A stretch of DNA of 64,000 nucleotides from an uncultured Pelagibacteraceae bacterium (GCA_902609705.1 CACLSX010000002.1:1-64000); one strand, 5' to 3'. Shown: positions 41,803 through 53,097, counted from the first letter of the stretch. A program made the numbers and translations. The notes: generated by a model not told the origin, from the sequence alone.

Positions 41803-43105
41803 TAACTTTTAATCCACCTAAACTAGACTTATCAAATTTAAGATCGCCTCCATGTGATTTTACTACATCTGATGATATAGCTAAGCCAAGACCAACACTA
41901 GACTTTGTTTCTGATCTACTTTTGTCAATTTTATAAAATGGTTTCAAAACATTTTGATGTTCCTTCTGTGGTATTCCTGGACCATCATCCTCAATTGAAA
42001 TATTGATAGTTGATCTTCCTTTTTTTAAATATAATTCAACATTGTCAGCAAATTTTAAAGAATTATCTATAAGGTTATTAATACATCTGCTAATTAAGTT
42101 CTTTCTTCCATCAAAATAAACTCTCTCTTTTAAAAAATATTTTATATTTGGTTTCTCATACTTTTTACAAATATCTTCAAGAAGAACAGAGATATCAAAC
42201 GTTTCGGTTTTATCTTTTGCTCCAGATCTTGCGAATTGAAGATATTCATTTAACATTTTTTCCATTTCATCTACATCTCTTGAGAGTTTTTCTACAACGC
42301 TTTTATCTTTAATCATCGCTATTTGAAGTTTTATCCTTGTCAGAGGTGTTCTTAAATCGTGGCTGATACCGGATAGCATCTCAGATCTTTGATTAAGATG
42401 TCTAATTATTCTTTTTCTCATTTTGTCAAACTCTAAACCAGCTTTTCGGATTTCAAGTGCTCCAGAAGGTCTAAATTCGTCAATATCTTCTCCTCGACCA
42501 AATCTTTCAGATGCCTCTGCAAGTTTAGTTATGGGTCTAGTTTGATTCTTTAAAAAAATTATTGCTACAGCTATCATTAACAATGCTGGCAATGTTATCC
42601 AAAGACCAAATAATCTAGCCGAACTCGTAGTTAGTCTATCCCTTGGAATATAAAATTGAAAATATCCTTTTGAATATCCTATTTTCAAATCAACAACTTC
42701 TTTGAAGTTTGTTGTATCAAACCAATAAGTTAAATTTTTTTTCTTTAATTCCCTTCTTAGTGATCGATCCACTGGACTGAACCATCTTTCTGGTATTTTA
42801 TCTGGTAAGATTTTATCTTTTTCGTATTTGATATTAAATCCCAAGTGTTCTTTGAATAAAATTATTATAAAATCTTTGTTCGTTTCATCGTTATCATAAG
42901 CGTCTACAAAAGTTTTGACTTCTGAGACTAATGCTCTTGTCATTCCGGAATTAGTTTTGATCCAAAGACTATCGAAAAAAACTAAAGAGATAGTTATTTG
43001 CATAACTACTATTGGAACAGCGACTATGAGTAAACCTCTATAAAAAAGTCTTTTAGGTAAGATATTTTTTATATATCTACTCAATCCATAAAACATAACC
43101 TTCAC
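41783..43105 (-). CDS. EnvZ/OmpR-type sensor histidine kinase
   Basis: Two TM, HAMP, SGISHDLRTPLTRIKLQ H-box, NNLIDNSLKFA, DDGPGIP, SSVGLGLAISSDVVKSHGG. Confidence 0.92.
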   Translation of the reverse strand: MKVMFYGLSRYIKNILPKRLFYRGLLIVAVPIVVMQITISLVFFDSLWIKTNSGMTRALVSEVKTFVDAYDNDETNKDFIIILFKEHLGFNIKYEKDKILPDKIPERWFSPVDRSLRRELKKKNLTYWFDTTNFKEVVDLKIGYSKGYFQFYIPRDRLTTSSARLFGLWITLPALLMIAVAIIFLKNQTRPITKLAEASERFGRGEDIDEFRPSGALEIRKAGLEFDKMRKRIIRHLNQRSEMLSGISHDLRTPLTRIKLQIAMIKDKSVVEKLSRDVDEMEKMLNEYLQFARSGAKDKTETFDISVLLEDICKKYEKPNIKYFLKERVYFDGRKNLISRCINNLIDNSLKFADNVELYLKKGRSTINISIEDDGPGIPQKEHQNVLKPFYKIDKSRSETKSSVGLGLAISSDVVKSHGGDLKFDKSSLGGLKVIISLPV

Positions 43106-43754
43106 CTCTTATTGTTTGTAAATAATTTGGGCTTTTGGGGTTTTCTTCAATTTTCTTTCTAAGTCTTGTGATTATTACATCAACTGATCTTTCTTTATCA
43201 ATTTTTATAAGATTTCCAATTTCCTCTCTTTTAAATATTTTTCCAGGAGAGTTAACCATTTTATCTAAAATTATTTTTTCTGTATTATTGATTTTTATTG
43301 ATTTATCGTTTTTCAAAATAAACTGCTTGTTAAGATCTATTTCAATTTTACCAAATTTAAATTTTCTCTTTGTATTTCTAAATTTAGTTTTATTTAAGAT
43401 ATTATTAATTCTAAGTATTAATTCTTTAGGTTCAAAAGGTTTTGGAAGATAATCGTCTGCTCCAATATCTAAACCCTCTATTCTCTCTGAGGCCTCACCT
43501 TTTGCTGTTAAAAGAATTATTGGGGTTGCAATTTTGTCTTTATTTTCTTTTGTAAATTCCAAACCACTTTTCCCAGGCATCATTATATCAAGAACTATTA
43601 AATCAAATTTTATAACTTTAACTTTTTCAAGAGCATCTTCGGCGCTATTTGAGCTAGTTACGAGATAATTATTTTGAGAAAGATATTCCTTAACTAATTC
43701 TCTTATACCATCATCATCATCTACAACTAAAATATGTGCTTTAAATTTTTCCAT
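43077..43754 (-). CDS. OmpR-family response regulator (PetR-like by context)
   Basis: ILVVDDDDGIRELVKEYL, DLIVLDIMMPGKSGLEF, LTAKGEASERIEGLDIGADDYLPKPFEPKEL, C-terminal wHTH ERSVDVIITRLRKKIE. Confidence 0.93.
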   Translation of the reverse strand: MEKFKAHILVVDDDDGIRELVKEYLSQNNYLVTSSNSAEDALEKVKVIKFDLIVLDIMMPGKSGLEFTKENKDKIATPIILLTAKGEASERIEGLDIGADDYLPKPFEPKELILRINNILNKTKFRNTKRKFKFGKIEIDLNKQFILKNDKSIKINNTEKIILDKMVNSPGKIFKREEIGNLIKIDKERSVDVIITRLRKKIEENPKSPNYLQTIRGEGYVLWIE

Positions 43755-44184
43755 TAATTATTTTTTTTAAAACATTGTCAAAACTAACAACTTCATTTGC
43801 TTTTGATGCGGAGAATGCTTGGTAAATTCTTTTTTTTTGAGCAGAGAAAATTTCGTTAAACAATTTCTCTCCCTCTTCCGTTAAGTAGACATGCTTTATT
43901 CTTGTATCTACTTGGTCTTTTTCGTATTTTATTGCTTTTAGATTTATCAAATCTTTCAAAACCCTATTCAAACTTTGCTTTGTAACTTTCAATTTTCTTA
44001 AAAGTTCTGATATTGTGATACCCTCATATAATGAAATTAAATGAATAACCTTGTTATGTGCAACACCTATGGAGTATTTATTCAACACATTTCTAGCATC
44101 TGAGACCGTCTCTCTGTAGCCAAGAAATATTTTTTCAATATATTGTTTGAGATCATCATCTTTTAAATATAAAAGTTTTTTCAT
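43741..44184 (-). CDS. MarR-family transcriptional regulator (PetP-like by context)
   Basis: wHTH: ISLYEGITISELLRKLKVTKQSLNRVLKDLINLKAIKYEKDQVDTRIKHVYLTEEGEKLF. Confidence 0.88.
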   Translation of the reverse strand: MKKLLYLKDDDLKQYIEKIFLGYRETVSDARNVLNKYSIGVAHNKVIHLISLYEGITISELLRKLKVTKQSLNRVLKDLINLKAIKYEKDQVDTRIKHVYLTEEGEKLFNEIFSAQKKRIYQAFSASKANEVVSFDNVLKKIINGKI

Positions 44185-44198
44185 ATTGGTAAGTTATA

Positions 44199-44227
44199 TT
44201 GACATATTATATATACAAATATATTTT
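44199..44227 (+). promoter_or_regulatory. Predicted ilvE promoter (TTGACA-N17-TATTTT)
   Basis: Perfect -35 TTGACA (44199-44204), 17-nt spacer, -10-like TATTTT (44222-44227), ATG at 44244. Confidence 0.45.
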
Positions 44228-44243
44228 TTTATAAAATTAAATA

Positions 44244-45125
44244 ATGATACCTTTCGATAAACGATCAGGAAAAATTTGGTACAATAATGAGCTTGTTGAA
44301 TGGCAAGATGCAAAATGCCATGTAATCAGTCATGGACTTCATTACGCAAGTTTAGTTTTTGAAGGTGAAAGAGTATACGACGGAGAAATATTTAAGCTAG
44401 AAGAGCACACAGATAGATTATTTTATTCTGCAAAAAGATTAGACATTAATATTCCCTATACAAAAGATGAAATAAATGAAGCTTCTAAAAAAATAGTGAC
44501 GGTTCAAAATATCCAAAATGGATATGTAAGACCTTTTGCGTGGAGAGGAAGTGAGATGATGGGTGTGTCTGCACAGAAAAATACAATTAATGTAGCAATA
44601 GCTACGTGGGAATGGCCTGCATATTTTGATCCAAAATTAAAAGCTGAAGGAATAAGATTAAATATTTCTAAATGGCGAAGACCGGCTCCAAATACTATTC
44701 CTTGGGATGCAAAAGCAGCTGGATTATATATGATTTGTACTCTTTCAAAACACGAAGCTGAACAACAAGGGTATTCTGAATCATTAATGTTAGATTTTGA
44801 AGGTAATGTTGCAGAAGGAACAAGTGCAAACATTTTTTTTAAAGATAAAAATAATGAATTACATACACCAACACCAGATTCTTTTTTAAATGGTATTACA
44901 AGACAAGCTGTAATTGAATTAGCTAAATCAAAACATATTAAAGTTTATGAAAGAAAAATTTCTCCAGATGAACTAGGTAATTTTGATGGATGTTTCTTAA
45001 CTGGCACTGCAGCTGAAATAACACCTGTTGCAAGCATAGCAGATCATAAATACAAAATTTGTGATGTTATATTAGGATTATCAAAAAGCTTTGATCAGTT
45101 GGTTAGACAAAAAAAAGCTGCTTAA
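44244..45125 (+). CDS. ilvE: Branched-chain amino acid aminotransferase
   Basis: DKRSGKIWYNNELVEWQDAKCHVISHGLHYASLVFEGERVY, NVAEGTSANIFF, FLTGTAAEITPV. Confidence 0.95.
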   Translation: MIPFDKRSGKIWYNNELVEWQDAKCHVISHGLHYASLVFEGERVYDGEIFKLEEHTDRLFYSAKRLDINIPYTKDEINEASKKIVTVQNIQNGYVRPFAWRGSEMMGVSAQKNTINVAIATWEWPAYFDPKLKAEGIRLNISKWRRPAPNTIPWDAKAAGLYMICTLSKHEAEQQGYSESLMLDFEGNVAEGTSANIFFKDKNNELHTPTPDSFLNGITRQAVIELAKSKHIKVYERKISPDELGNFDGCFLTGTAAEITPVASIADHKYKICDVILGLSKSFDQLVRQKKAA

Positions 45126-45706
45126 TCTTTATTATCTTCAGATATTGCATGGTCTATTCCTTTTCTAAGATAATCATATCCAGTATAGAGTGTTAAAAAC
45201 GCTGATAACCATAAAATAATTATGCCAATTGTTTGAGCATTATAATCTTGAAAATTAATTAATTTATTTCCAGTTTCTCCGGTTAAAAGTATTGCTATCG
45301 AAAACATCTGCAAGAATGTTTTAAGTTTTGCTAAATTAGAAACTGGAAGCTTTATTTTTCCTTTCGCTAGAAATTCTCTTAAACCTGAAATTAGTATTTC
45401 CCTTGTAAGAATTATAATAGCTGCAATAACTTCGTAATTTTTTATTGTTTGGTCCATAACTAATAAAATTAACGCAGTTGCAACAATAATTTTATCTGCA
45501 ATAGGATCTAAAAGTTCACCAAGTTTAGACTCTTCTTTAAACATCCTCGCCAAAAGGCCATCTAAAAAATCTGTAAATGAGGCAATTAAAAAAAGAGCAA
45601 ATGGTATAACATCTCCGTAAAATCCAGGAAGGTAGAATGTAAAAACAAATATTGGAACAATTATTATTCGTCCAATTGTTAAATAATTAGGTATTTTAAA
45701 TTTCAT
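45122..45706 (-). CDS. pgsA: CDP-diacylglycerol-glycerol-3-phosphate 3-phosphatidyltransferase
   Basis: [49 protein letters not shown] (CDP-alcohol phosphotransferase motif). Confidence 0.95.
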   Translation of the reverse strand: MKFKIPNYLTIGRIIIVPIFVFTFYLPGFYGDVIPFALFLIASFTDFLDGLLARMFKEESKLGELLDPIADKIIVATALILLVMDQTIKNYEVIAAIIILTREILISGLREFLAKGKIKLPVSNLAKLKTFLQMFSIAILLTGETGNKLINFQDYNAQTIGIIILWLSAFLTLYTGYDYLRKGIDHAISEDNKD

Positions 45707-47568
45707 TCGTGAAAGAAGTTATATATTTTTTTCGCAACTTTTTCCTCAACTCCATCAACTGATTTTATTTCATCTAAACTAGCTGATTCTACAGCTCTGG
45801 CTGAACCAAAATGATTTAATAATGCCCTTTTTCTGATAGATCCAATACCATCAATTTGATCTAATAATGATTTGCTTATGCCCTTTTTTCTTTTTGCTCT
45901 ATGAGCACTTATTGCAAATCGATGGGATTCATCTCTCAGTCTTTGTAAAAAGAATAATGTTGGATCATTTTTCTCGAATTTGAACTCTTTTCCATTATGA
46001 AAAAATGTTTCATTTCCACTATTTCTCATTTTACCTTTTGCTATTGCTACAATCGGAATTTCATGTAAACCAAGCTCATTCATCGCTTCTCTAGCAACGG
46101 AATATTGACCTTTCCCTCCATCAATTAAAACTAAATCAGGGAAAGTTAAATAATTATCTTTTTCTTGAACTGCTCTTTTAAATCTTCTGTTAAGAACTTC
46201 TTTCATCATTCCATAATCATCTTGAGCATTTTTTTGAATTTTTATATTAAATTTTCTATACCTTTTTTTAACGAACCCTTCATCACCATAAGTAATTAAA
46301 GCGCCCACACTATTTGTACCTTGAATATGGCTATTATCATAAACCTCAACTAAATTAATATTAGTTTCAAGATTGAATTTTTTTGATACTGCATCGAAAA
46401 GATCTCTATTATTCTGACTCTCGTAAAGTTTTCTATTCAAACTATCTTTTGCATTATTTATTGCTTGATTAATAACTTTTAGTTTTGTCCCTTTTTTTGC
46501 AACAGTAATTGTGATTTGCTTACCTTCTTTTTGTGTAAGTGTTTTTTCAATTAATTCTTTCTCTTTAATTTCATTTGATAAAATTATTGAAGATGGCACA
46601 CTTTTATTTTCATAAAATTGAGAGACAAAAGAGTTAATAATATCACTTAGATTTTCTTCTGGATCATGCTTTGGAAAAAAAGCTTGATTACCCCAATTTT
46701 GTTTTGACCTATAAAAAAAAACTTGAATACAAGTTTTTCCAGACTCTTTATATCCTGCGATAACATCTGCTTCGACTAAATTTGCTTCATTAATTCTTTG
46801 AGAAGATTGGATAATATTTAACGATTTAATTCGATCTCTTAATATTGCTGCTTTTTCAAAGTCTAAATCCTCACTAGCCTTTTCCATTTGATTAGATAAG
46901 CTTTTCTGAATTTTTCTAGATTTGCCTGACACAAACTCAATTGCATCATCAACAGTTTGTTTATAATCACTCTCAGTTACGTAACCAACACAAGGTCCTG
47001 AGCACCTTTTAATTTGATAAAGTATGCAGGGTCTTTCTCTATTTTTGAAAACAGTATCATCACAAATTCTGAGATGAAATATTTTTTGGATCATTTTTAT
47101 AGTCCAATTTGCGGATCCAGCTGATGCAAATGGTCCAAAATAAAATCCTTCTTTGCCTTTTTTTCCTCTGTGCCTTTTGATTTGTGGCCATTTATCTTTG
47201 TCTCCTATAAAAATAAAAGGAAAAGATTTGTCATCTCTTAGTAAAATATTAAATTTTGGTTTAAACTTTTTAATTAAATTTGCTTCTAAAAGTAAAGCCT
47301 CACTTTCATTTGAAGTAGTAGTAATTTCGAGTCTTTTTGTTTGAGAGAGCATTCTCTCAGTCCTAATGATATGACTTTTCTCTGATACATAACTTTTAAG
47401 TCTGTTTGGAAGGTTTTTTGCTTTACCTACATAAAGAATTTCTCCTTTTGAATTTAGCATCCTATAAACACCTGGAAGTTTAGGAACCAAGGGCAATTCT
47501 TTTTTAATTACTTCTTTACCTATATCAGAGCTGATCATGGCTTCTTTTTTTAGAAATTTGGATCCCAA
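45703..47568 (-). CDS. uvrC: Excinuclease ABC subunit C
   Basis: [51 protein letters not shown], HhH C-terminus. Start may be internal ([10 protein letters not shown], ~47538). Confidence 0.96.
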   Translation of the reverse strand: MGSKFLKKEAMISSDIGKEVIKKELPLVPKLPGVYRMLNSKGEILYVGKAKNLPNRLKSYVSEKSHIIRTERMLSQTKRLEITTTSNESEALLLEANLIKKFKPKFNILLRDDKSFPFIFIGDKDKWPQIKRHRGKKGKEGFYFGPFASAGSANWTIKMIQKIFHLRICDDTVFKNRERPCILYQIKRCSGPCVGYVTESDYKQTVDDAIEFVSGKSRKIQKSLSNQMEKASEDLDFEKAAILRDRIKSLNIIQSSQRINEANLVEADVIAGYKESGKTCIQVFFYRSKQNWGNQAFFPKHDPEENLSDIINSFVSQFYENKSVPSSIILSNEIKEKELIEKTLTQKEGKQITITVAKKGTKLKVINQAINNAKDSLNRKLYESQNNRDLFDAVSKKFNLETNINLVEVYDNSHIQGTNSVGALITYGDEGFVKKRYRKFNIKIQKNAQDDYGMMKEVLNRRFKRAVQEKDNYLTFPDLVLIDGGKGQYSVAREAMNELGLHEIPIVAIAKGKMRNSGNETFFHNGKEFKFEKNDPTLFFLQRLRDESHRFAISAHRAKRKKGISKSLLDQIDGIGSIRKRALLNHFGSARAVESASLDEIKSVDGVEEKVAKKIYNFFHE

Positions 47569-47953
47569 CTGAGCTGCAATCCTTCATTATTTCTAGTTTT
47601 TCGATTTGAAGAGTAATTTTATCTATTCTTTTATCTTTGAATAGCTCATCAAAAACATCTTCTGCCAATGTTTCAAGAAAATTGTAATGTTTATTTTTTA
47701 CCAATTTTTTTATTAATTTTACTATTTTAGCGTAATTCACTATCGATTTAATATCTTTATCATTCGATGGCTGTTTATCTTGATAATTTACTTCTAAATT
47801 AAATTTTACTTTTTGAGGCTTTTCTTTTTCAAAATCAAAATAACCAAGTTTTAAGTCTAACACTAATTCTTTTATTAAAACTTTTTTTTCGTAATTAAAT
47901 AAACTTTTATTTTTATCTATTTTAACGATTTTAAGATTATTTTTTTTCATCAT
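47525..47953 (-). CDS. folB: Dihydroneopterin aldolase family
   Basis: [53 protein letters not shown]. Confidence 0.82.
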   Translation of the reverse strand: MMKKNNLKIVKIDKNKSLFNYEKKVLIKELVLDLKLGYFDFEKEKPQKVKFNLEVNYQDKQPSNDKDIKSIVNYAKIVKLIKKLVKNKHYNFLETLAEDVFDELFKDKRIDKITLQIEKLEIMKDCSSVGIQISKKRSHDQL

Positions 47954-48963
47954 TAAATCCTAGATTCTATAAAATTAATAATTTTTGGGTGGTAATATTT
48001 AAAACAAGGATATGAAACCATATAATGACCAGCTGCTTTCTTTTTCATTTCTTTCTTCAATTTTTTGTCAAGAGCTATAAATTTTTTTTCACTTGTAAGT
48101 TTTTCTTTACCTTCCGGCCACTCTTCTTCCCATCCACCTTTCATTTTTTCTTTAATTTTGCATTTCATACCATTAACTTCAATATCTTTTCCTGTATGAC
48201 CAGGGGTATCGATCCATTGAATACCAGGAATATTTCCTAAATCTTTCTTCATCCATTCGCTGTTGCTTCGCCAATCTCCCTCACCATCCACAGGGCTGTG
48301 AAAAACTAATGCATCTATTCTCTCAAAACTTTTAATCTCGTCTATTACCATTTTTCTTAGAGGTGTATTAGGTCTTCTATCCCAACAATTAGGCATAAAA
48401 GAAATCGTGGCATTAAAATCTTTTGGGTGTAAACCTTTGTGTCGAAGAGTGTCAATACCTCCACATGATAGACCTGACATAAAAATTTGATTTCGTGGCG
48501 TTCCTTTAGAGACTAGTTTATCAATAAGATCTTTATTTACCTTTACCCTCTTTGGAATAGCCCATTCGGCAATTACACAGTCATACCAAGGTTTGTGCCA
48601 AGCCCCTTTAAATTTCCAGCCACATTTATATCCATCATCTCCTCCTGCCTTATGGAGATTGCCATTAAGCAATAGAACTAATTCTTTACCTTTAATTTTA
48701 GTTCCAGATATTTGACCTAATTGTTTAGGGAGAAAATCTTTACACACTCCCCATTTCTTTTCAACTTTCCACCCTCCTGTATTATAGATCATTATGATTT
48801 TATTTTCTGGATTTGGAATATCAGTTCCTTTTATTACAGTTACTTTTTTTCCATCACTATAAATAAATGCATCTCCCTTTATATCTCCAGATTTACATTC
48901 TCTAGCTTCTGCTAAAGAAATTAATGTAAAAAATATTGAAATTGTAAGTATTAATTTTTTCAT
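47953..48963 (-). CDS. Exported Cys-rich serine-hydrolase-like protein
   Basis: Signal peptide [20 protein letters not shown]; nucleophile-elbow-like SGLSCGGID; ALVFHSPVDGEGDW and His candidates; eight cysteines in the mature region. Confidence 0.6.
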   Translation of the reverse strand: MKKLILTISIFFTLISLAEARECKSGDIKGDAFIYSDGKKVTVIKGTDIPNPENKIIMIYNTGGWKVEKKWGVCKDFLPKQLGQISGTKIKGKELVLLLNGNLHKAGGDDGYKCGWKFKGAWHKPWYDCVIAEWAIPKRVKVNKDLIDKLVSKGTPRNQIFMSGLSCGGIDTLRHKGLHPKDFNATISFMPNCWDRRPNTPLRKMVIDEIKSFERIDALVFHSPVDGEGDWRSNSEWMKKDLGNIPGIQWIDTPGHTGKDIEVNGMKCKIKEKMKGGWEEEWPEGKEKLTSEKKFIALDKKLKKEMKKKAAGHYMVSYPCFKYYHPKIINFIESRI

Positions 48964-49715
48964 TCCTGACCACCCATTATGTCTGGAGTTTGCCAGTTTA
49001 AGTTTTGGCCACTATCAATTGCTAAAACTTGACCAGTAATAGATTTATTTTTAATAAAAAAGTCAACTGCATTGCAGATTTCTTGTACATTTGTCTGTCT
49101 TTTAAGAGGTGTCGCCATGTATTGCTTTTTAAAATGTTTTTCAGACTGTCTTTTATTTTTAATAGTCGGACCTGGAGCAATTCCATTCACTCTAATATTT
49201 GGTGCAAGACTCATGGCACTAGTTTTGGTTAAAGTGTAAAGACCAGTTTTACTTAATGTATATGAAAAAAAATATGGTGTTAATTTAAATACTCTTTGAT
49301 CAATTATATTAATAATATTATTGTTTTTGCCTCTAACATTTTTAGCAAAGCCCTTTGATAATAAAGCTGGCGCTTTTAAATTAGCTTTTAAATGGCTTTC
49401 CCAACTTTTTGTTGTAAAATTCTCAAGCTTGTCGTTTTCAAATAATGAGGCATTGTTTATTAAACAATCAAAATATTTCAATTTTGTTTTTGAAAAATTT
49501 AACATTTTCTGAATCTCGTTCTCTTTAGTTAAATCTGCTTTTACCAGATAAATTTTTGCACCACTTTTATTTAAATCTTTTTTAAGACTCTCTGCCTTGG
49601 ATTTAGATTTATTATAATGGATAACAATTTCAATATTAGGTCCAGATAATTTTTTAGCTATTGCAGCCCCCATTCGAGTTGCTGCTCCAGTAATTATTAT
49701 CTTCCGTGCTTCCAT
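48960..49715 (-). CDS. SDR-family oxidoreductase, pteridine-reductase-like
   Basis: [53 protein letters not shown]; two genes from folB. Confidence 0.85.
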   Translation of the reverse strand: MEARKIIITGAATRMGAAIAKKLSGPNIEIVIHYNKSKSKAESLKKDLNKSGAKIYLVKADLTKENEIQKMLNFSKTKLKYFDCLINNASLFENDKLENFTTKSWESHLKANLKAPALLSKGFAKNVRGKNNNIINIIDQRVFKLTPYFFSYTLSKTGLYTLTKTSAMSLAPNIRVNGIAPGPTIKNKRQSEKHFKKQYMATPLKRQTNVQEICNAVDFFIKNKSITGQVLAIDSGQNLNWQTPDIMGGQE

Positions 49716-51871
49716 TTTTTATCTCTTTTTTTTGTAACTCTTGTTCCTGGCATACCTAATGTGGATCTACCTTTAGGATAAATTTTATTTTTAACATCGT
49801 ACTGTCTAATTTTGGGGTTTAAAGTAATTTCTAATTCAGTACTTTGAAGTTTTCTCATCTCATCTCTAATTTTAGCAGCTTCCTCAAATTCCAGATTAGA
49901 TGCAGCTTCCTTCATCTTTTTGTCTAATCCTTTTAAATGTTTTTTAAGATTGCCGCCAATATTGGAACCTTCACTTATTTTGACGTAATCTTTCTCGTAA
50001 ACACTTTCTAAAATATCACTTATTTCTTTTTTTACAGATTTAGCGTCGATTTTATTTTTCTTATTATACTCTAATTGAATCTTTCTTCTTCTCTCAGTTT
50101 CTTTAATTGCTTTCTTTATACTTTTTGTTTCTTTATCGGCATAAAGAATAACTTTTCCATCTACGTTTCTTGCGGCTCTTCCTATAGTTTGAATTAGTGA
50201 AGTTTCTGATCGCAAAAATCCTTCCTTATCAGCATCTAGTATTCCAACTAATGCACATTCTGGAATATCTAAACCTTCTCTTAATAAATTTATTCCAACT
50301 AGAACATCAAATACACCCATTCTCAGATCTCTCATAATCTCTATTCTCTCAAGTGTATCTATATCAGAATGAAGGTATCTTACTTTTATCCCATTTTCAT
50401 GAAGATACTCGGTTAAATCCTCTGCCATTTTTTTTGTAAGTGTTGTAACCAAAACTCTATAATTATTTTCAACTACTTTTTTGCATTCATGCATAAGGTC
50501 GTCTACTTGATTTTTTGCTGGTCTAATCTCAACTGGTGGATCTATTAATCCTGTAGGTCTTATTACCTGATCAATAAACTTGCCTTTCGTTTGTTCTAAC
50601 TCCCACGGTCCAGGAGTTGCTGAAACAAATACAGTTTGTGTTCTCATTAAATCCCACTCTTCAAATTTTAAAGGTCTGTTATCCATGCAAGATGGCAATC
50701 TAAAACCGTACTCAGCCAATGTGCTTTTTCGAGATCTATCTCCCTTAAACATCCCATTAAGTTGGGGAACTGTAACATGAGACTCATCTACAAAAACTAA
50801 TGTGTTATCAGGAAAATATTCAAAAAGAGTAGGTGGCGGCTCTCCTGGTTTTCTACCAGATAAAAATCTTGAATAATTTTCAATTCCTGCACAAGATCCA
50901 GTCGCTTCAATCATTTCTAAATCAAATTTAGTTCTCTCCTCTAATCGTTGCGCCTCCAATAACTTGTTTTCAGCTTTGTGTTTTTTTAAAGTTTCCTCTA
51001 ATTCTTTTCTTATTTTTATAATTGCTTGTTCTACAGTTGGTTTAGGAGTGATGTAATGAGAATTAGCATAAACTTTTACTAGACTAAGATCTCTAACCTG
51101 ATCTCCTGTCAAAGGATCAAATTCCTCAATCTTCTCAAGTTTATCACCAAATAAACTTAGTCTCCATGCTCTATCCTCCAGATGAGATGGAAATATTTCT
51201 AAATATTCTCCCCTTGCCCTAAATGTTCCTCTAAAAAAATTTTGATCATTTCTCTTATACTGAAGAGCAACAAGAGATTTTATTATTTGTTCTCTATTAT
51301 ATTCATAGTTTTTCTGAAGAGTTAAAGTCATTTTGCTGTAAGCTTCTACTGATCCCAAACCATAAATACAGGAAACACTTGCAACAATTAAAACATCGTC
51401 TCTTTCAAGAAGAGATCTCGTTGCTGAGTGTCTCATTCTATCAATCTGTTCGTTTATTGATGCTTCTTTTTCGATGTATGTGTCTGATCTTGGTACGTAA
51501 GCTTCTGGAGTGTAATAATCATAGTAAGATACAAAATACTCAACAGCATTATCTGGAAAAAAAGTTTTCATCTCACCGTAAAGTTGAGCTGCCAAAGTTT
51601 TATTTGGTGCCAATATTAATGCTGGTCTATTTGTAGCTTCTATAACTTTTGCCATTGTAAAAGTTTTTCCAGATCCAGTTACTCCTAATAATACTTGATT
51701 AAACTCATTTTTTTTAGCTCCTTGAACAAGCCTTTTAATTGCATCTGGCTGGTCACCAGCCGGTGTAAAATCTGACTTTATTTTGAATTTTTTTCCACCT
51801 TCGAGTTTTCCACCGATTTTTGGGTTTTTACTCTGAATGTCTGTAATTAGGTCTTGATATGTATTCTCCAT
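49697..51871 (-). CDS. uvrB: Excinuclease ABC subunit B
   Basis: [55 protein letters not shown]-terminal UVR motif. Confidence 0.98.
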   Translation of the reverse strand: MENTYQDLITDIQSKNPKIGGKLEGGKKFKIKSDFTPAGDQPDAIKRLVQGAKKNEFNQVLLGVTGSGKTFTMAKVIEATNRPALILAPNKTLAAQLYGEMKTFFPDNAVEYFVSYYDYYTPEAYVPRSDTYIEKEASINEQIDRMRHSATRSLLERDDVLIVASVSCIYGLGSVEAYSKMTLTLQKNYEYNREQIIKSLVALQYKRNDQNFFRGTFRARGEYLEIFPSHLEDRAWRLSLFGDKLEKIEEFDPLTGDQVRDLSLVKVYANSHYITPKPTVEQAIIKIRKELEETLKKHKAENKLLEAQRLEERTKFDLEMIEATGSCAGIENYSRFLSGRKPGEPPPTLFEYFPDNTLVFVDESHVTVPQLNGMFKGDRSRKSTLAEYGFRLPSCMDNRPLKFEEWDLMRTQTVFVSATPGPWELEQTKGKFIDQVIRPTGLIDPPVEIRPAKNQVDDLMHECKKVVENNYRVLVTTLTKKMAEDLTEYLHENGIKVRYLHSDIDTLERIEIMRDLRMGVFDVLVGINLLREGLDIPECALVGILDADKEGFLRSETSLIQTIGRAARNVDGKVILYADKETKSIKKAIKETERRRKIQLEYNKKNKIDAKSVKKEISDILESVYEKDYVKISEGSNIGGNLKKHLKGLDKKMKEAASNLEFEEAAKIRDEMRKLQSTELEITLNPKIRQYDVKNKIYPKGRSTLGMPGTRVTKKRDKKWKHGR

Positions 51872-51907
51872 ATATTAAACAACGTAATTGAATAATTTCA
51901 TAATTCA

Positions 51908-53095
51908 ATGAGCATAATATCTAATAATTTAAAAAGAATTAAACCGTCCCCAACTATTGCAGTTACTCAAAAGGCAAGAGAATTAAGAGCTGCAGGAAAA
52001 GATGTAGTTGGACTTGGGGCAGGGGAACCAGATTTTGATACTCCTATCAATGTTAAAAATGCAGCTATTAAAGCAATAAGAGACGGAGATACAAAGTATA
52101 CAGCAGTTGATGGAACTCCAGCATTAAAAAAAGCAATTTTAAAAAAATTTAAAAGAGAAAATAAACTAAATTATAAACTAGATGAAATCACAGTTGGAAC
52201 TGGAGGGAAACAAGTTCTCTATAACACTTTTATGGCAACTTTAAATAAAGGAGATGAAGTTATTATTCCTGCTCCATTCTGGGTTTCATATCCGGATATG
52301 GTTCTCTTAGCAGGAGGAAAACCAAAAATAGTAAAATGTGGTGAAAAAGATGGATTTAAAATTACACCTGCAAAATTAAAAGCTGCAATTACAAAAAGAA
52401 CGAAGTGGATAATCCTTAACTCACCATCTAATCCAACTGGATCTGGTTACAGCAAATCAGAAATTCAAAAATTAGCAAAGGTTTTAATAAAAAACAAAAA
52501 AGTTCACATTTTGAGCGATGATATTTATGAGCATGTTAAATATGATAATTTTAAATTTTTTACTATTGCTCAAATTTCAAAATTAAAATCTCGAACATTA
52601 ACAATGAATGGAGTGAGTAAATCTTATGCAATGACTGGTTGGAGGATTGGTTATGCGGCTGGACCAAAAGAAATAATTTCTGCAATTAGAAAAATTCAGT
52701 CTCAGTCTACTTCGAATCCATCATCAATTAGTCAAGCAGCAGCCGTTGAAGCTTTAAATGGAAAACAAGACTTTATTAAGAAAAGAGCAAAATCATTTAA
52801 AGAAAGAAGAGATTTTGTTGTAAAAAGTTTAAATAATATTGATGGTATTAGCTGCTTGAAACCTAATGGTGCATTTTACGTATTTCCGAATTGTAAAAAA
52901 TTTTTAAATAAAAGAACTAAACTTAAAAAGGATACTGATTTTGTCCAAAAGCTTTTAGAAAAACAAAATGTTGCCGCTGTTCAGGGCTCAGCATTTGGTT
53001 TAGATGGATATTTTAGAATTTCATATGCAACTTCAATGGCAAAACTTAAAATAGCAATGTCTAGAATTAAAAAGTTTTGTGAGGATTTAGGATAA
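51908..53095 (+). CDS. Pyridoxal phosphate-dependent aminotransferase (aspartate aminotransferase type)
   Basis: KPSPTIAVTQKARELRAAGKDVVGLGAGEPDFDTP, LNSPSNPTGSGYS, NGVSKSYAMTGWRIGYAAGP. Confidence 0.94.
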   Translation: MSIISNNLKRIKPSPTIAVTQKARELRAAGKDVVGLGAGEPDFDTPINVKNAAIKAIRDGDTKYTAVDGTPALKKAILKKFKRENKLNYKLDEITVGTGGKQVLYNTFMATLNKGDEVIIPAPFWVSYPDMVLLAGGKPKIVKCGEKDGFKITPAKLKAAITKRTKWIILNSPSNPTGSGYSKSEIQKLAKVLIKNKKVHILSDDIYEHVKYDNFKFFTIAQISKLKSRTLTMNGVSKSYAMTGWRIGYAAGPKEIISAIRKIQSQSTSNPSSISQAAAVEALNGKQDFIKKRAKSFKERRDFVVKSLNNIDGISCLKPNGAFYVFPNCKKFLNKRTKLKKDTDFVQKLLEKQNVAAVQGSAFGLDGYFRISYATSMAKLKIAMSRIKKFCEDLG

Positions 53096-53097
53096 AC

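Noticed and set aside
51887-51909. Inverted repeat ATTGAAT-N9-ATTCAAT in the uvrB/aminotransferase divergent gap, considered as an SOS/LexA box
   Set aside because: Does not match the alphaproteobacterial GTTC-N7-GTTC pattern and overlaps the aminotransferase start codon; likely chance.
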